Shown here piece by piece: positions 9,501 through 17,567 of a DNA stretch of 64,000 nucleotides (position 1 is its first letter; every line of letters begins with the position of its first letter). This DNA is from Acidobacteriota bacterium (lineage in GTDB: Bacteria > Acidobacteriota > Terriglobia > Terriglobales > SCQP01), in assembly GCA_027459505.1 (NCBI GenBank), contig DAIDIE010000036.1, positions 1 to 64,000 of the forward strand. The letters are read 5' to 3'. The translations under genes were made by a program, and so were the position numbers. The notes beneath the pieces are model-generated. The model searched no databases, was not told where the DNA came from, and was given only the letters and a program-made list of their open reading frames with translations.

Positions 9501-9710
9501 CGGCACGGCCGCTTTTATTCCACCCGCTTCGGTGTCCGGCCCCACCCCACGCCGCGCGGCGCGGCGTGGGGACCCCGGCCGAAGCTCACGGATGGTGGCC
9601 GCGCTTTAGTAGTCGCCAGCGGTGCGGGACCTAAACGGCAACCCCGAACCTTTGCTATCACTTCGGCCTGCGATTTCGAACTCGAAAGCAGTTCGACTCG
9701 GCCCTGGCTC
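9501..9710 (+). repeat. Dispersed intergenic repeat family B, copy 1
   Basis: This copy is shared with 59524-59725 and 61292-61462. It starts with CGGCACGGCCGCTTTTATTC, contains GCTTCGGTGTCCGGCC, a central GGTGGCCGC(G/A)CTTTA segment and a dyad-containing TTCGAACTCGAAAGC stretch, and ends at TCGGCCCTGGCTC. This copy also holds a strong GC palindrome (CCACGCCGCG / CGCGGCGTGG) missing from the 61 kb copy. It fills most of the 361-base gap between the dehydrogenase and fumarase genes; nothing else is seen there. Confidence 0.9.
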
Positions 9711-9719
9711 ATCTTGAAG

Positions 9720-11273
9720 CTAGCCTTTGGCGCCAGCCAGCGCCACATCCTGCAACTCATGCAGCGACGCGGCCGACTGCCGCTCGACGACGGCGTGCAG
9801 GCTGTCGCCGTGCGCATCCATGGTGACGACGGCGGGGAAACCCTCTACTTCCAACTCCCACATGGCTTCCGGAACTCCGAATTCCAGCCAATGAACGCCG
9901 CGTACGCGCCGGATCGCACGGGCGTAGAACTGGGCGGCGCCGCCCACGGCATTGAGGTAAACCGCCCCGCATTCTTGGAGCGCCTTCAGGGTGCGCTCGC
10001 CCATACCACCTTTGCCGATGACGGCGCGCACGCCATAGTTGCGCAGCACGTCGGCCTGGTAGGGCTCCTCGCGGCTGCTGGTGGTGGGCCCGGCGGCGGC
10101 AATGGACCAGCCCTCGCCCTGCTTCAACGCTACCGGACCGCAGTGATAAAGCGCGGCGCCATGCAGGTCCACCGGAGGGGGGTGCTGCATGAGATGAGCG
10201 TGCACGGCGTCGCGCCCGGTATACATCACACCCGAGAGCAAGACCATGTCCCCCACCTTCAACCTGCGGACATCCTCCTCGCGCAACGGCGTGGTGAGGC
10301 GGACGGCATCCTTCAGCGCGGCCGAAATGTCGGGCATCTCTGGGTGCGCATACGCTTCGGCGCCTTCTTTGTAGAGCCAGCGCCGAATTTGTCCGGTCCT
10401 GGCGTCGAGCACCACACCTAGCCGGCGAAAAGCCCAGCAGTCGTAGGCCACGGAAACGAAAAAGCTCGCCGGAAGCCGGTTCTGCGCGGTGATCTTGCAG
10501 CCAATCAGCGACACCCCGCCCCCAAAACCCATGGCGCCGATGCCCAACGTGTTGGCTTTGTCCAAAACGTACTGCTCCAGGGCAGCCAGCCGGGGATCGG
10601 GGTTGGTGTCATCCAGCGAACGCAAGAGTTGCTCCTTGGCGGCTTCATACCCCGAGGTGCGGTCACCTCCAATGCAGACGCCCAGCGCTCCCGGGGCACA
10701 GCCCTGTCCCTGCGCCTGCCAGACCGCGTGAAGAATACATTTGCGCACGCCCTCCAGATCCCGCCCCGCCTTGCCTAGCCCGGGCAACTCGGCGGGCAGG
10801 GAGTATTGGATGTTCTTGTTCTCGCAGCCACCGCCCTTGAGCAGCAACTTGATCTCCACTTCTTCGGTGTTCTCCCACTGCTCGAAGTGCACCACCGGGG
10901 TGCCGGGGCCCAGGTTGTTGCCGCTGTTTTTGCCGCTCAGCGAGTCGACGCTGTTGGGACGCAACTTGCCTTTCCTGGTAGCCAGCTCGACCGCCGTTCG
11001 AATCTGCTTCTTCAGTTCGATCTGGTTAAAACCAACCGGCGTGTGGATAAAAAACGTCGGCATGCCGGTGTCCTGACAGATGGCGCCTTCGTCCACCGCC
11101 GCCATTTGGATGTTGGTGTCGATAATGCTCAGCGCCTGCGCACTTTTGCTGGTGGGCAGTTCCCGTCCCGTGGCCCGTTTCATGGCCGCTCGCACATCGG
11201 GAGGCAAGTTAGTGGAGGTTTCAACGATCAGTCGGACAAGACTGTCCAGGAAGGCAGAGGAGTCATTGGCCAT
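9720..11273 (-). CDS. Fumarate hydratase class I (fused alpha and beta parts)
   Basis: This is a 517-residue iron-sulfur fumarase for the TCA cycle, interconverting fumarate and malate. The N-terminal alpha part contains the candidate cluster cysteines in EGAICQDTGMP, GGGCENKN and GQGCAPGALGVCIGG. The C-terminal beta part contains LLSGVMYTGRDAVHAHL and GPTTSSREEPYQADVLR. The length is that of single-chain class I enzymes. The start is taken as MANDSSAFLD (11273); a start nine bases upstream is equally possible, and the open frame back to 11690 is rejected. Confidence 0.93.
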   Translation of the reverse strand: MANDSSAFLDSLVRLIVETSTNLPPDVRAAMKRATGRELPTSKSAQALSIIDTNIQMAAVDEGAICQDTGMPTFFIHTPVGFNQIELKKQIRTAVELATRKGKLRPNSVDSLSGKNSGNNLGPGTPVVHFEQWENTEEVEIKLLLKGGGCENKNIQYSLPAELPGLGKAGRDLEGVRKCILHAVWQAQGQGCAPGALGVCIGGDRTSGYEAAKEQLLRSLDDTNPDPRLAALEQYVLDKANTLGIGAMGFGGGVSLIGCKITAQNRLPASFFVSVAYDCWAFRRLGVVLDARTGQIRRWLYKEGAEAYAHPEMPDISAALKDAVRLTTPLREEDVRRLKVGDMVLLSGVMYTGRDAVHAHLMQHPPPVDLHGAALYHCGPVALKQGEGWSIAAAGPTTSSREEPYQADVLRNYGVRAVIGKGGMGERTLKALQECGAVYLNAVGGAAQFYARAIRRVRGVHWLEFGVPEAMWELEVEGFPAVVTMDAHGDSLHAVVERQSAASLHELQDVALAGAKG

Positions 11274-11439
11274 TTCGTTCACATTCCAGTATAGAGCGGT
11301 GAATTGCGAAACAACCCGCCAGCACGACCACAACCCGTTCCACCACCTGCAAACAAGTGCGCTTCCGCTCACATTTCTCAATGGGGCTGCACTGCCATCG
11401 GCAGCGAGGACAGCGGCCGGCCGGCTCCATGCATCCATC

Positions 11440-11493
11440 GCTTCGAAGCTTCCAGGCGCTTCAAAGCTTCCAAGCGCTTCAAAGCTTCCAAGC
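11440..11493. repeat. Three tandem 18-bp units upstream of the SRPBCC gene
   Basis: Three head-to-tail copies of an 18-base unit (GCTTCAAAGCTTCCAAGC; the first copy has two substitutions) end 22 bases before the start codon at 11516. Each unit has an AAGCTT core. It lies in the gap between the divergent fumarase and SRPBCC genes and could be regulatory or a simple slippage product. Confidence 0.85.
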
Positions 11494-11515
11494 TCGCATT
11501 CACCAGAAGTGGAAA

Positions 11516-12109
11516 ATGAGGAATTCACGGCAGTTCTGGACGGGTTTCGTTGCCGGCGCCGCCAGCGCCGGGGCCGCGTGGCTGGCTTGGGTAGCGCCGC
11601 GCATGGGGCGCATGCAAGTAGAGCGCATTGAAAAAAGCATTCAGATTGGGCGCCGCCCGGACGAGGTGTTCGCGCTTCTTCAGGATCCACAGCGTCTGGT
11701 GGGAATGCTGCCAGAACTCCAGGCGGTGCAGGTTAACGGCAACCGCCAGCTCTGGAAGGTTCGCTTGGGCGTGGAGTCTGTCGCATGGGAACACAACGTG
11801 GTGCAGGTCCATCCCGGCCAGTCGCTGGGGTGGCGCAGCGTGCGCGGACCGAAGCATACCGGGCGCATCAATATCGCTCCGGTAGGCGATCAGACCGAAG
11901 TGCACCTGATTCTGAACTACGTCCCCAGGCTCTGGATGACACCCTCGGGAGAGGCGCCCGCCGTCCCGGGGGCGCACTTGGAATTGAAGCGAGACGGGTT
12001 GGCGCGCGCCATTGAGGACGGGCTGCTGCATTTCAAACATGCCTTGGAAGACAGGGGATTTGAGCGGGACGCGGCCCTGCGGCCAGGCGCCGACCAGATC
12101 ACCGCCTGA
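11516..12109 (+). CDS. SRPBCC (polyketide cyclase/dehydrase-like) family membrane-anchored protein
   Basis: This gene encodes 197 residues. A short N-terminal hydrophobic anchor (FVAGAASAGAAWLAWV, about residues 9-24) precedes an SRPBCC domain. That domain starts with the typical VERIEKSIQIGRRPDEVFALLQD strand-helix and continues through LGVESVAWEHNVVQ and VHLILNYVPRLW to a C-terminal helix. Family members bind hydrophobic ligands or lipids; the ligand is unknown here. The ATG at 11516 has an upstream GAAGTGGAA ribosome-binding site and follows the 18-bp tandem repeat. Confidence 0.75.
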   Translation: MRNSRQFWTGFVAGAASAGAAWLAWVAPRMGRMQVERIEKSIQIGRRPDEVFALLQDPQRLVGMLPELQAVQVNGNRQLWKVRLGVESVAWEHNVVQVHPGQSLGWRSVRGPKHTGRINIAPVGDQTEVHLILNYVPRLWMTPSGEAPAVPGAHLELKRDGLARAIEDGLLHFKHALEDRGFERDAALRPGADQITA

Positions 12110-12187
12110 GCCCCGGCTTCGGGCTGGTGCGCGGGTTTTGTTCCGCTACGCAATTCAGGTAAGTTCCGCGCATTGGTACACTCGGGC

Positions 12188-12694
12188 ATGCCGTTAATGG
12201 ATGAAGAGCTGCTGGAAAGGATGCTGCCGCGGGTCGTGGAATGGGCGGAAACGTTTTCCCGGCGGATACTGACGAGTCCAGAGAGTCTGCCCCTAACTCC
12301 AACGCAGCTCAAAGTGGCGCGCTCAGTGGGAGTAAAGCGCCCCGAGGCGGTGCGCATCCAGATCGGAACGACTACCCCGTTTCCGCCTGATCCCGCCCTC
12401 TCGGTGGCGGCGAGAACATTTGGTATTTTGTGTAATGATCGCACCGTTCATCTCGTTTTAGGGGATGCAATCTGGCTGCGTGCGAATACCGGGGAAAAGC
12501 CCGAGGAACTGGCGCGCGCTTTGGTGCATGTGGCGCAAGCCGAGCGCTTAGGGGGACTCGCTGAATTTGTTTCGGCGTTTTTGCGGCAGTGCAATCAGTT
12601 TGGGATTGCGGGAGCGCCACTGGAAATCGAATCCGCCCAAATGGCGGCGCGCCTGCTGGGCGCCCAGCCGGATGCCCAGGAGGAACCACGATAG
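12188..12694 (+). CDS. Hypothetical soluble protein
   Basis: This is a predicted 168-residue protein of mixed alpha/beta composition with no transmembrane segment. I recognise no family. A potential start MPLMDEELLERMLPRVVEW at 12188 is preferred over an upstream TTG at 12173. The region around residues 85-105 (FGILCNDRTVHLVLGD) looks like beta strands of a compact fold. It is probably real because the frame is long, its codon bias is coding-like, and it fits between neighbours on the same strand. Confidence 0.55.
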   Translation: MPLMDEELLERMLPRVVEWAETFSRRILTSPESLPLTPTQLKVARSVGVKRPEAVRIQIGTTTPFPPDPALSVAARTFGILCNDRTVHLVLGDAIWLRANTGEKPEELARALVHVAQAERLGGLAEFVSAFLRQCNQFGIAGAPLEIESAQMAARLLGAQPDAQEEPR

Positions 12695-12846
12695 CCCCGC
12701 GTCAGGGCGATGGGAGCGCCATTGGGGGCTGCCCATCGCGCCCGCCACTCCCCCACTTGCGCACAGGAACAGCCGCGGCTAACTCAATGAATACACGGGA
12801 GATCGACGGTTCCAGGCAGCTCATTTCATGTTATTGTGCTCTGACC

Positions 12847-13008
12847 ATGAACAAAGAAATTGTGCGCAAAAAAGACGGCCGCATGCTGTATCTCTACAGC
12901 TTTGAAAATGGTCTGGCGCTCCCGGGGCCTGCTCCGGAAACCGGCGTCAGCGAGCCTGCTGCCGATGCCGCCGCACAAGCCTCAGTACGCAAAACGCCCA
13001 AGCCGTAG
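12847..13008 (+). CDS. Small hypothetical protein upstream of galT
   Basis: This is a predicted 53-residue protein starting MNKEIVRKKDGRMLYLYSFE, with a basic N-terminus, a short beta-like segment and an Ala/Pro-rich tail. No family is recognised. It is placed 35 bases before galT on the same strand, so it is likely the first gene of a three-gene operon with galT and galK. The N-terminal half looks like a real folded segment while the tail is low complexity. Confidence 0.45.
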   Translation: MNKEIVRKKDGRMLYLYSFENGLALPGPAPETGVSEPAADAAAQASVRKTPKP

Positions 13009-13043
13009 AGGAACGCAACTGAAGCAGAAGAGGAACGCACACA

Positions 13044-14048
13044 TTGTCTGAACTACGCTGGAATCCTCTCCTTGGGGAATGGGTAATTACCGCGACACAG
13101 AGGCAGGACCGAACATTCTTTCCGCCGCCAGGCTATTGCCCGCTCTGCCCGACTCAGCCGGGCGCGTTTGAAACCGAGATTCCCTTCCCCGATTACGACA
13201 TTGCGGTTTTTGAAAACAAGTTTCCATCGTTTAAGCCACAACCTGATATCCCGGCCGTCGCGGCTGCCCCACTTACTCCCGTGGCCCCCAACGCGGGTGT
13301 TTGCGAAGTGGTGGTCTACTCCGCAAAACACGATGGCACGCTCGCGGACGAAAGCATTGAACAGATCGAGAAGCTGATTTATGTCTGGCGCGAACGCTTC
13401 GCGGAATTGGCGGCGCGCCCCGGAATTGATTACGTCCTGATTTTTGAAAACAAGGGTCAGGCGATTGGTGTTACCCTGCCGCATCCACACGGCCAGATTT
13501 ACGCATTCCCGTTTATCCCGCCTATTCCCGCGCGCGAACAGAAGAATATGCGCGCCCACTGGGACCAGGCCGGCGAGTGCCTGCTGTGCGCGCAACTGGC
13601 TGTGGAACGGCAAGATGCGCGGCGGGTGGTGTTTGAAAACGCGGCCTTCACGCTGGTCATACCTTTTTACGCCCGCTATCCCTATGAAGTTCACCTGCTG
13701 CCGCGGCAGCATGCCGCCGACCTGCGCGACTTTTCCCCGGCCGATATCCGTAAGCTCGCGGAAGCCCTGAAGCGCCTGCTGGTGGGCTACGACCAACTGT
13801 TTGGGTTTTCTTTTCCCTACATGATGCTGCTGCACCAGCAGCCCACTGACGGACAGCCGCATCCCTACTGGCATTTCCATATCGAGTTTCTGCCGCCACA
13901 CCGTACCCGCGAAAAGCTCAAGTACCTGGCGGGAGTGGAGTCCGGGGCGGGAAGCTTCATCAACGATACGCTCGCCGAGGAGAAGGCGGCGGAACTGCGC
14001 GCGGCGATTCAACGCGGCATCGAGGCCGAGGCGAGGGACCATGAATAG
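13044..14048 (+). CDS. galT: Galactose-1-phosphate uridylyltransferase
   Basis: This is a 334-residue Leloir-pathway enzyme that exchanges UMP between UDP-glucose and galactose-1-phosphate. The active-site HPHGQ motif is at residues 147-151, with the nucleophilic His at 149. Zinc-type CPLC (residues 32-35) and a second CLLC pair are present, as is the C-terminal HPYWHFHIEFLPP segment. The best start is a TTG at 13044 behind an AGAGGAACG ribosome-binding site, because MSELRWNPLLGEWV matches the family N-terminus. It overlaps galK by 8 bases, indicating translational coupling. Confidence 0.95.
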   Translation: MSELRWNPLLGEWVITATQRQDRTFFPPPGYCPLCPTQPGAFETEIPFPDYDIAVFENKFPSFKPQPDIPAVAAAPLTPVAPNAGVCEVVVYSAKHDGTLADESIEQIEKLIYVWRERFAELAARPGIDYVLIFENKGQAIGVTLPHPHGQIYAFPFIPPIPAREQKNMRAHWDQAGECLLCAQLAVERQDARRVVFENAAFTLVIPFYARYPYEVHLLPRQHAADLRDFSPADIRKLAEALKRLLVGYDQLFGFSFPYMMLLHQQPTDGQPHPYWHFHIEFLPPHRTREKLKYLAGVESGAGSFINDTLAEEKAAELRAAIQRGIEAEARDHE

Positions 14049-15276
14049 CGAGCGCCTTTCCGCCTTGCGACAGAGTTTCGCCCGGCTGTTTGGCCAGACC
14101 CCGCGTCTGTTCCGGGCGCCGGGTCGCGTGAATCTGATCGGTGAGCACACCGACTACAACGACGGGTTCGTCATGCCGGTGGCCATTTCACGCTCGACCG
14201 TCATCGCGGCCAGCCCCCGCGATGATCGCCAGCTTCACATGAGCAGCCTGGACTTCCGGGAAGCCAGCGGCGGCAACGTCCGGGTGAGCAGCCTCGATGA
14301 TCCGCGGCCGGCCCGCGCGTGGACCGACTACATCACCGGCGTGGCGGCCATGCTGGAAAGGCGCGGCCTGCGGCTGCGCGGTGCGAATCTGCTGGTAGCC
14401 TCCGATATCCCGGCCGGCGCGGGCCTGAGTTCCTCGGCCGCTCTGGAAATGGCCTCGGGCTGGGCGCTGCTGCACACCGCCGGACAGGAGATGGACCGGA
14501 CCGAGTTGGCGCTGGCGGGACAGGAGGCCGAACATGCTTTCGTGGGAACCCTGTGCGGCATTATGGACCAGTACATCAGCGCTAACGGCCGCGCCGGTCA
14601 GGCCACCTGCCTGGATTGCCGCAGCCTGAGCGCGGAACAGCTCCAACTCCCGGAAGGCTTTGATATCGTCATCTGCAACACTGGCGTCAAACACGAACTG
14701 GCCAGCTCGGAGTACAACGTGCGGCGGCGCGAATGCCAGCAAGGTGTGGAGCTGCTGCGACGCTTCCTGCCGCGGATTCAGAACCTGCGCGACGTCTCAC
14801 TCCCCGACTTCGAGCGCTACCGGGATGCTCTGCCAGAGGTCATCCAGCGCCGCTGCCGCCATGTCATCACGGAAAATCAGCGTGTCCTGCGCACCCGGGA
14901 GGCCCTCCGGGAGGGCCACTGGAACAAGCTCTCTGAACTACTGGCCGCGTCGCACCAGAGCTTGCGCATGGATTACGAAGTCTCCTGCGCTGAATTGGAT
15001 CTGATGGTTGACCTCGCGCAACGCGCACCCGGATTTCTGGCGGGCCGTATGACCGGCGGAGGATTCGGTGGCTGCACCGTGAACCTGGTCGAAAGGCAGC
15101 GTAGCGAAGCTTTTGTGAAAGCTGTGCTGACCGGGTACAACCGGCGCACCGGCGGGAATTGCGGCATTCAGGCGGAGGCATACGTGGTCGCCAGCGCCAG
15201 CGGCGTCTGCGCGTTGCCGGACCCCAGCCCGCAGCCCGAACTCGTTGAACAGATCCCCGGCGAACACTGTCAGTGA
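14041..15276 (+). CDS. galK: Galactokinase
   Basis: This is a 411-residue GHMP kinase that phosphorylates galactose with ATP. The galactokinase signature GRVNLIGEHTDYNDGFVMP is at about residues 28-46, the ATP loop PAGAGLSSSAALEMA at about 121-135, and the C-terminal MTGGGFGGCTVNLV motif at about 337-350. The length is slightly above the usual ~385 because of a short C-terminal tail. It starts inside the last codons of galT. Confidence 0.96.
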   Translation: MNSERLSALRQSFARLFGQTPRLFRAPGRVNLIGEHTDYNDGFVMPVAISRSTVIAASPRDDRQLHMSSLDFREASGGNVRVSSLDDPRPARAWTDYITGVAAMLERRGLRLRGANLLVASDIPAGAGLSSSAALEMASGWALLHTAGQEMDRTELALAGQEAEHAFVGTLCGIMDQYISANGRAGQATCLDCRSLSAEQLQLPEGFDIVICNTGVKHELASSEYNVRRRECQQGVELLRRFLPRIQNLRDVSLPDFERYRDALPEVIQRRCRHVITENQRVLRTREALREGHWNKLSELLAASHQSLRMDYEVSCAELDLMVDLAQRAPGFLAGRMTGGGFGGCTVNLVERQRSEAFVKAVLTGYNRRTGGNCGIQAEAYVVASASGVCALPDPSPQPELVEQIPGEHCQ

Positions 15277-15289
15277 CGGGTCGGCCTTG

Positions 15290-16051
15290 CTAGCCGGCAA
15301 AGCGCCGGTTGATCAGGGCCGCGCTGTAGCCCGCTCCAAACCCATTATCGATATTCACCACAGAGACATTGGAAGAGCAGGAGTTCAGCATTCCCAGCAG
15401 CGCGGTGAGGCCCCCGAAATTGGCGCCGTAACCAACGCTGGTGGGAACAGCAATGACTGGCGCCGCCACCAGGCCACCCACCACGCTGGGCAGCGCGCCT
15501 TCCATACCGGCCACGACAATAATGACGCGCGCCGCCTGCAGCCGCTCGCGATGCGCCAGCAGGCGATGCAGACCGGCTACCCCCACGTCATGGATCGCCT
15601 CCACCGGGCTGCCCAGCAGGTCGGCGGTCAAATGGGCCTCCTCGGCCACCGCCATGTCACTGGTTCCGGCGGAAACCACCAGCACCGTCCCCTGCGTCTG
15701 CTCGCTGTCATTGGGTTCGCGCCGCAACGTGATCACACGCGAGATGGGGTGGTAGACCGCGCCGCGCAGTTTCGCGCGCACCGCTTTGGCAATGGCGGGC
15801 TCGGCCCGTGTAATCAGGATGTTGGGCGAACGGCGCGCCAGCGCGGAAGCTATGCTGGCTACCTGCTGCGGCGTCTTTCCGGCCGCATAAACGACTTCCG
15901 TCATGCCTTGGCGTAAGGTCCGGTGGTGATCCACTTTGGCGAAGCCGAGGTCCTCAAATGGCAAGCCGCGCAGGGCTTTCATGGCCTGCGCGGGCGAAGT
16001 GCGGCCCTGGGCGACCGCGCCCAGGAGTTGCTCGAGTTTTTTAGGGTCCAC
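15290..16051 (-). CDS. larB: Nickel-pincer cofactor biosynthesis protein LarB
   Basis: This is a 253-residue LarB. The family carboxylates and hydrolyses nicotinic acid adenine dinucleotide in the first step of the nickel-pincer nucleotide cofactor used by lactate racemase-type enzymes. The C-terminal PurE-like domain is clear: VLVVSAGTSDMAVAEEA, VVAGMEGALPSVVGGLV, and SVGYGANFGGLTALLGMLNSC. The N-terminal helical part (DPKKLEQLLGAVAQGR) is typical. Neither larC nor larE is adjacent. It is divergent from ubiX across 86 bases. Confidence 0.93.
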   Translation of the reverse strand: MDPKKLEQLLGAVAQGRTSPAQAMKALRGLPFEDLGFAKVDHHRTLRQGMTEVVYAAGKTPQQVASIASALARRSPNILITRAEPAIAKAVRAKLRGAVYHPISRVITLRREPNDSEQTQGTVLVVSAGTSDMAVAEEAHLTADLLGSPVEAIHDVGVAGLHRLLAHRERLQAARVIIVVAGMEGALPSVVGGLVAAPVIAVPTSVGYGANFGGLTALLGMLNSCSSNVSVVNIDNGFGAGYSAALINRRFAG

Positions 16052-16137
16052 ATCAGCATTGTAGAGGAGCCGGCAGCAAGCTTCCCACCAAACGGACGAG
16101 CAATTTACGCTCAGCGGTTCTAAAATCAGAGAGGTTC

Positions 16138-16758
16138 ATGAGTTCGACTGAATCCAACGCGCTGATTCTGGGCATTACCGGCGCCAGTGGCGCCATTTTG
16201 GGCCGCGTCGCCTTGCAACTCGCCTGCGCACAGCCGCGGATCGAGGAACTGCATGTCGTGGTTTCCGAAAACGCCGCGCGCGTGGCCCGGGAGGAACTGG
16301 GCATCGCGGACCTCGCCACGGAAAACTATATCGAGCGGCTGCTTGGAACGCGTCCCGCCAAGATCCGGCAATATGACAACGGCAATGTCGGGGCGGCAAT
16401 CGCCAGCGGCTCGTTTGCGGTGCGGGGAATGCTCGTAGCGCCCTGCAGCATGGGAACCCTGGCGGCGATCGCGCATGGAATGTCCAATAACCTTATCGAA
16501 CGCGCCGCCGACGTCTGCCTCAAAGAGCGCCGCCGCCTGGCGCTGGCGGTGCGCGAAACGCCGCTCAGCCGGGTGCACCTGGGAAACATGCTGGCTGCCC
16601 ATGATGCCGGCGCCACACTGTTTCCGGTGATGCCGGCCTTCTACGATGGCGCGCAAACCATGGAACAGGCGCTGGTGCAATTCGTCTCGCGAGCCTTGGC
16701 GCACGTGGGCTTCCGCCCCGAAACGGCTTTCGAGTGGCAGGGCGGCAGCCAGGGTTGA
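16138..16758 (+). CDS. ubiX: Flavin prenyltransferase UbiX
   Basis: This is a 206-residue UbiX that makes the prenylated FMN cofactor for UbiD decarboxylases. The N-terminal FMN-binding LGITGASGAILGRVA, the APCSMGTLAAIAHGMSNNLIERAADV middle and the RRRLALAVRETPLSRVHLGNM phosphate/prenyl site are all present. The length is normal. No ubiD decarboxylase is in the window. An ATG at 16138 is used; GAGAG precedes it. Confidence 0.93.
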   Translation: MSSTESNALILGITGASGAILGRVALQLACAQPRIEELHVVVSENAARVAREELGIADLATENYIERLLGTRPAKIRQYDNGNVGAAIASGSFAVRGMLVAPCSMGTLAAIAHGMSNNLIERAADVCLKERRRLALAVRETPLSRVHLGNMLAAHDAGATLFPVMPAFYDGAQTMEQALVQFVSRALAHVGFRPETAFEWQGGSQG

Positions 16759-16777
16759 GGCAGAATGCGCCAGTGCT

Positions 16778-17317
16778 CTATCGGGCCAGTGGCCTGGCAA
16801 GTCTATACACCTCTGGCGAAATCACCGTCTCCCCGGGTGCGGCATGCCTGAGCGGGCTCGCGCCCGCTGACCACGCGCTCCCCGGGTACTTCTGCCAATT
16901 GAACTGAAGACGGGCGGTGTACGGCCGGTAGTTACCTCCCCCGGCGACAAAGACAGCCAGGTCACTCCAGCCCATAGTGCGGGTTGTCAAAACGCGAATT
17001 GGAGGACGGGTAAGCATGATCCGCGATACCAGCCGAAAATGCTCCCCATGTTCCGCGAGGATGAGCGTTGTGCAGCCGCCCGAACCACAGTACCCACCGC
17101 CCACGAGGTAAACAATCGCATCCCGCGAGTTGGGACCGTGGAGCGAAACCATGGCAGCGTAATACCGCACTGGCTGTCCAGTTCCATCAGATGGGAGGTA
17201 AGCACAAAGGAACTGCTCGATTCGCCGCGCTTCCACGGACCTCGCGCCCAGACCTCGTGGATGGCCCATCCCGGAGGCCCCAACCGCGAAAATGGCCGCA
17301 ATTAGAATTGCCTTCAT
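16778..17317 (-). CDS. Secreted hypothetical protein with GGGYCGSGGC motif
   Basis: This gene encodes 179 residues with an N-terminal signal peptide (MKAILIAAIFAVGASGMG). The mature part has a YLVGGGYCGSGGCTTLIL segment with two cysteines that probably form a disulfide, followed by beta-rich sequence (LAVFVAGGGNYRPYTARLQFN). I know no function for it. Its location in the envelope is inferred from the signal. It is convergent with ubiX, with only 19 bases between stops. Confidence 0.65.
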   Translation of the reverse strand: MKAILIAAIFAVGASGMGHPRGLGARSVEARRIEQFLCAYLPSDGTGQPVRYYAAMVSLHGPNSRDAIVYLVGGGYCGSGGCTTLILAEHGEHFRLVSRIMLTRPPIRVLTTRTMGWSDLAVFVAGGGNYRPYTARLQFNWQKYPGSAWSAGASPLRHAAPGETVISPEVYRLARPLAR

Positions 17318-17340
17318 CGGAACACCGTCGCGCCTTTAAG

Positions 17341-17536
17341 AGAGGCACGGCCTCGTCTCCTGAGCCGCCCGCTGGCATTGCTTTCCGTTGGGTCGCTGGC
17401 ACGTTCTCCAGTGAGACCGTGAAGCCGCCGATGCCGGGCTCCTCTCCCGCGCGCGGGGGCCGACCTTCGGAATTTCGCGGCCCGCCACCTGCGATCTCCC
17501 CCCGCAGGGAAGACTCGGTGGCTCGCTCCTAATGTT
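17341..17536 (+). repeat. Dispersed intergenic repeat family A, copy 2
   Basis: This 196-base element is almost identical to the copy at 27957-28152, from AGAGGCACGGCCTCGTCT to CGCTCCTAATGTT, and lacks the hairpin insertion of copy 1. The internal CACGTTCTCCAGTGAGACCGTG stem has one mismatch. It lies between the secreted-protein gene and the VWA pseudogene; nothing else is seen in this 250-base gap. Confidence 0.92.
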
Positions 17537-17567
17537 TTCCAAATACCTGGTGCCCGCTTGTGGCGCA

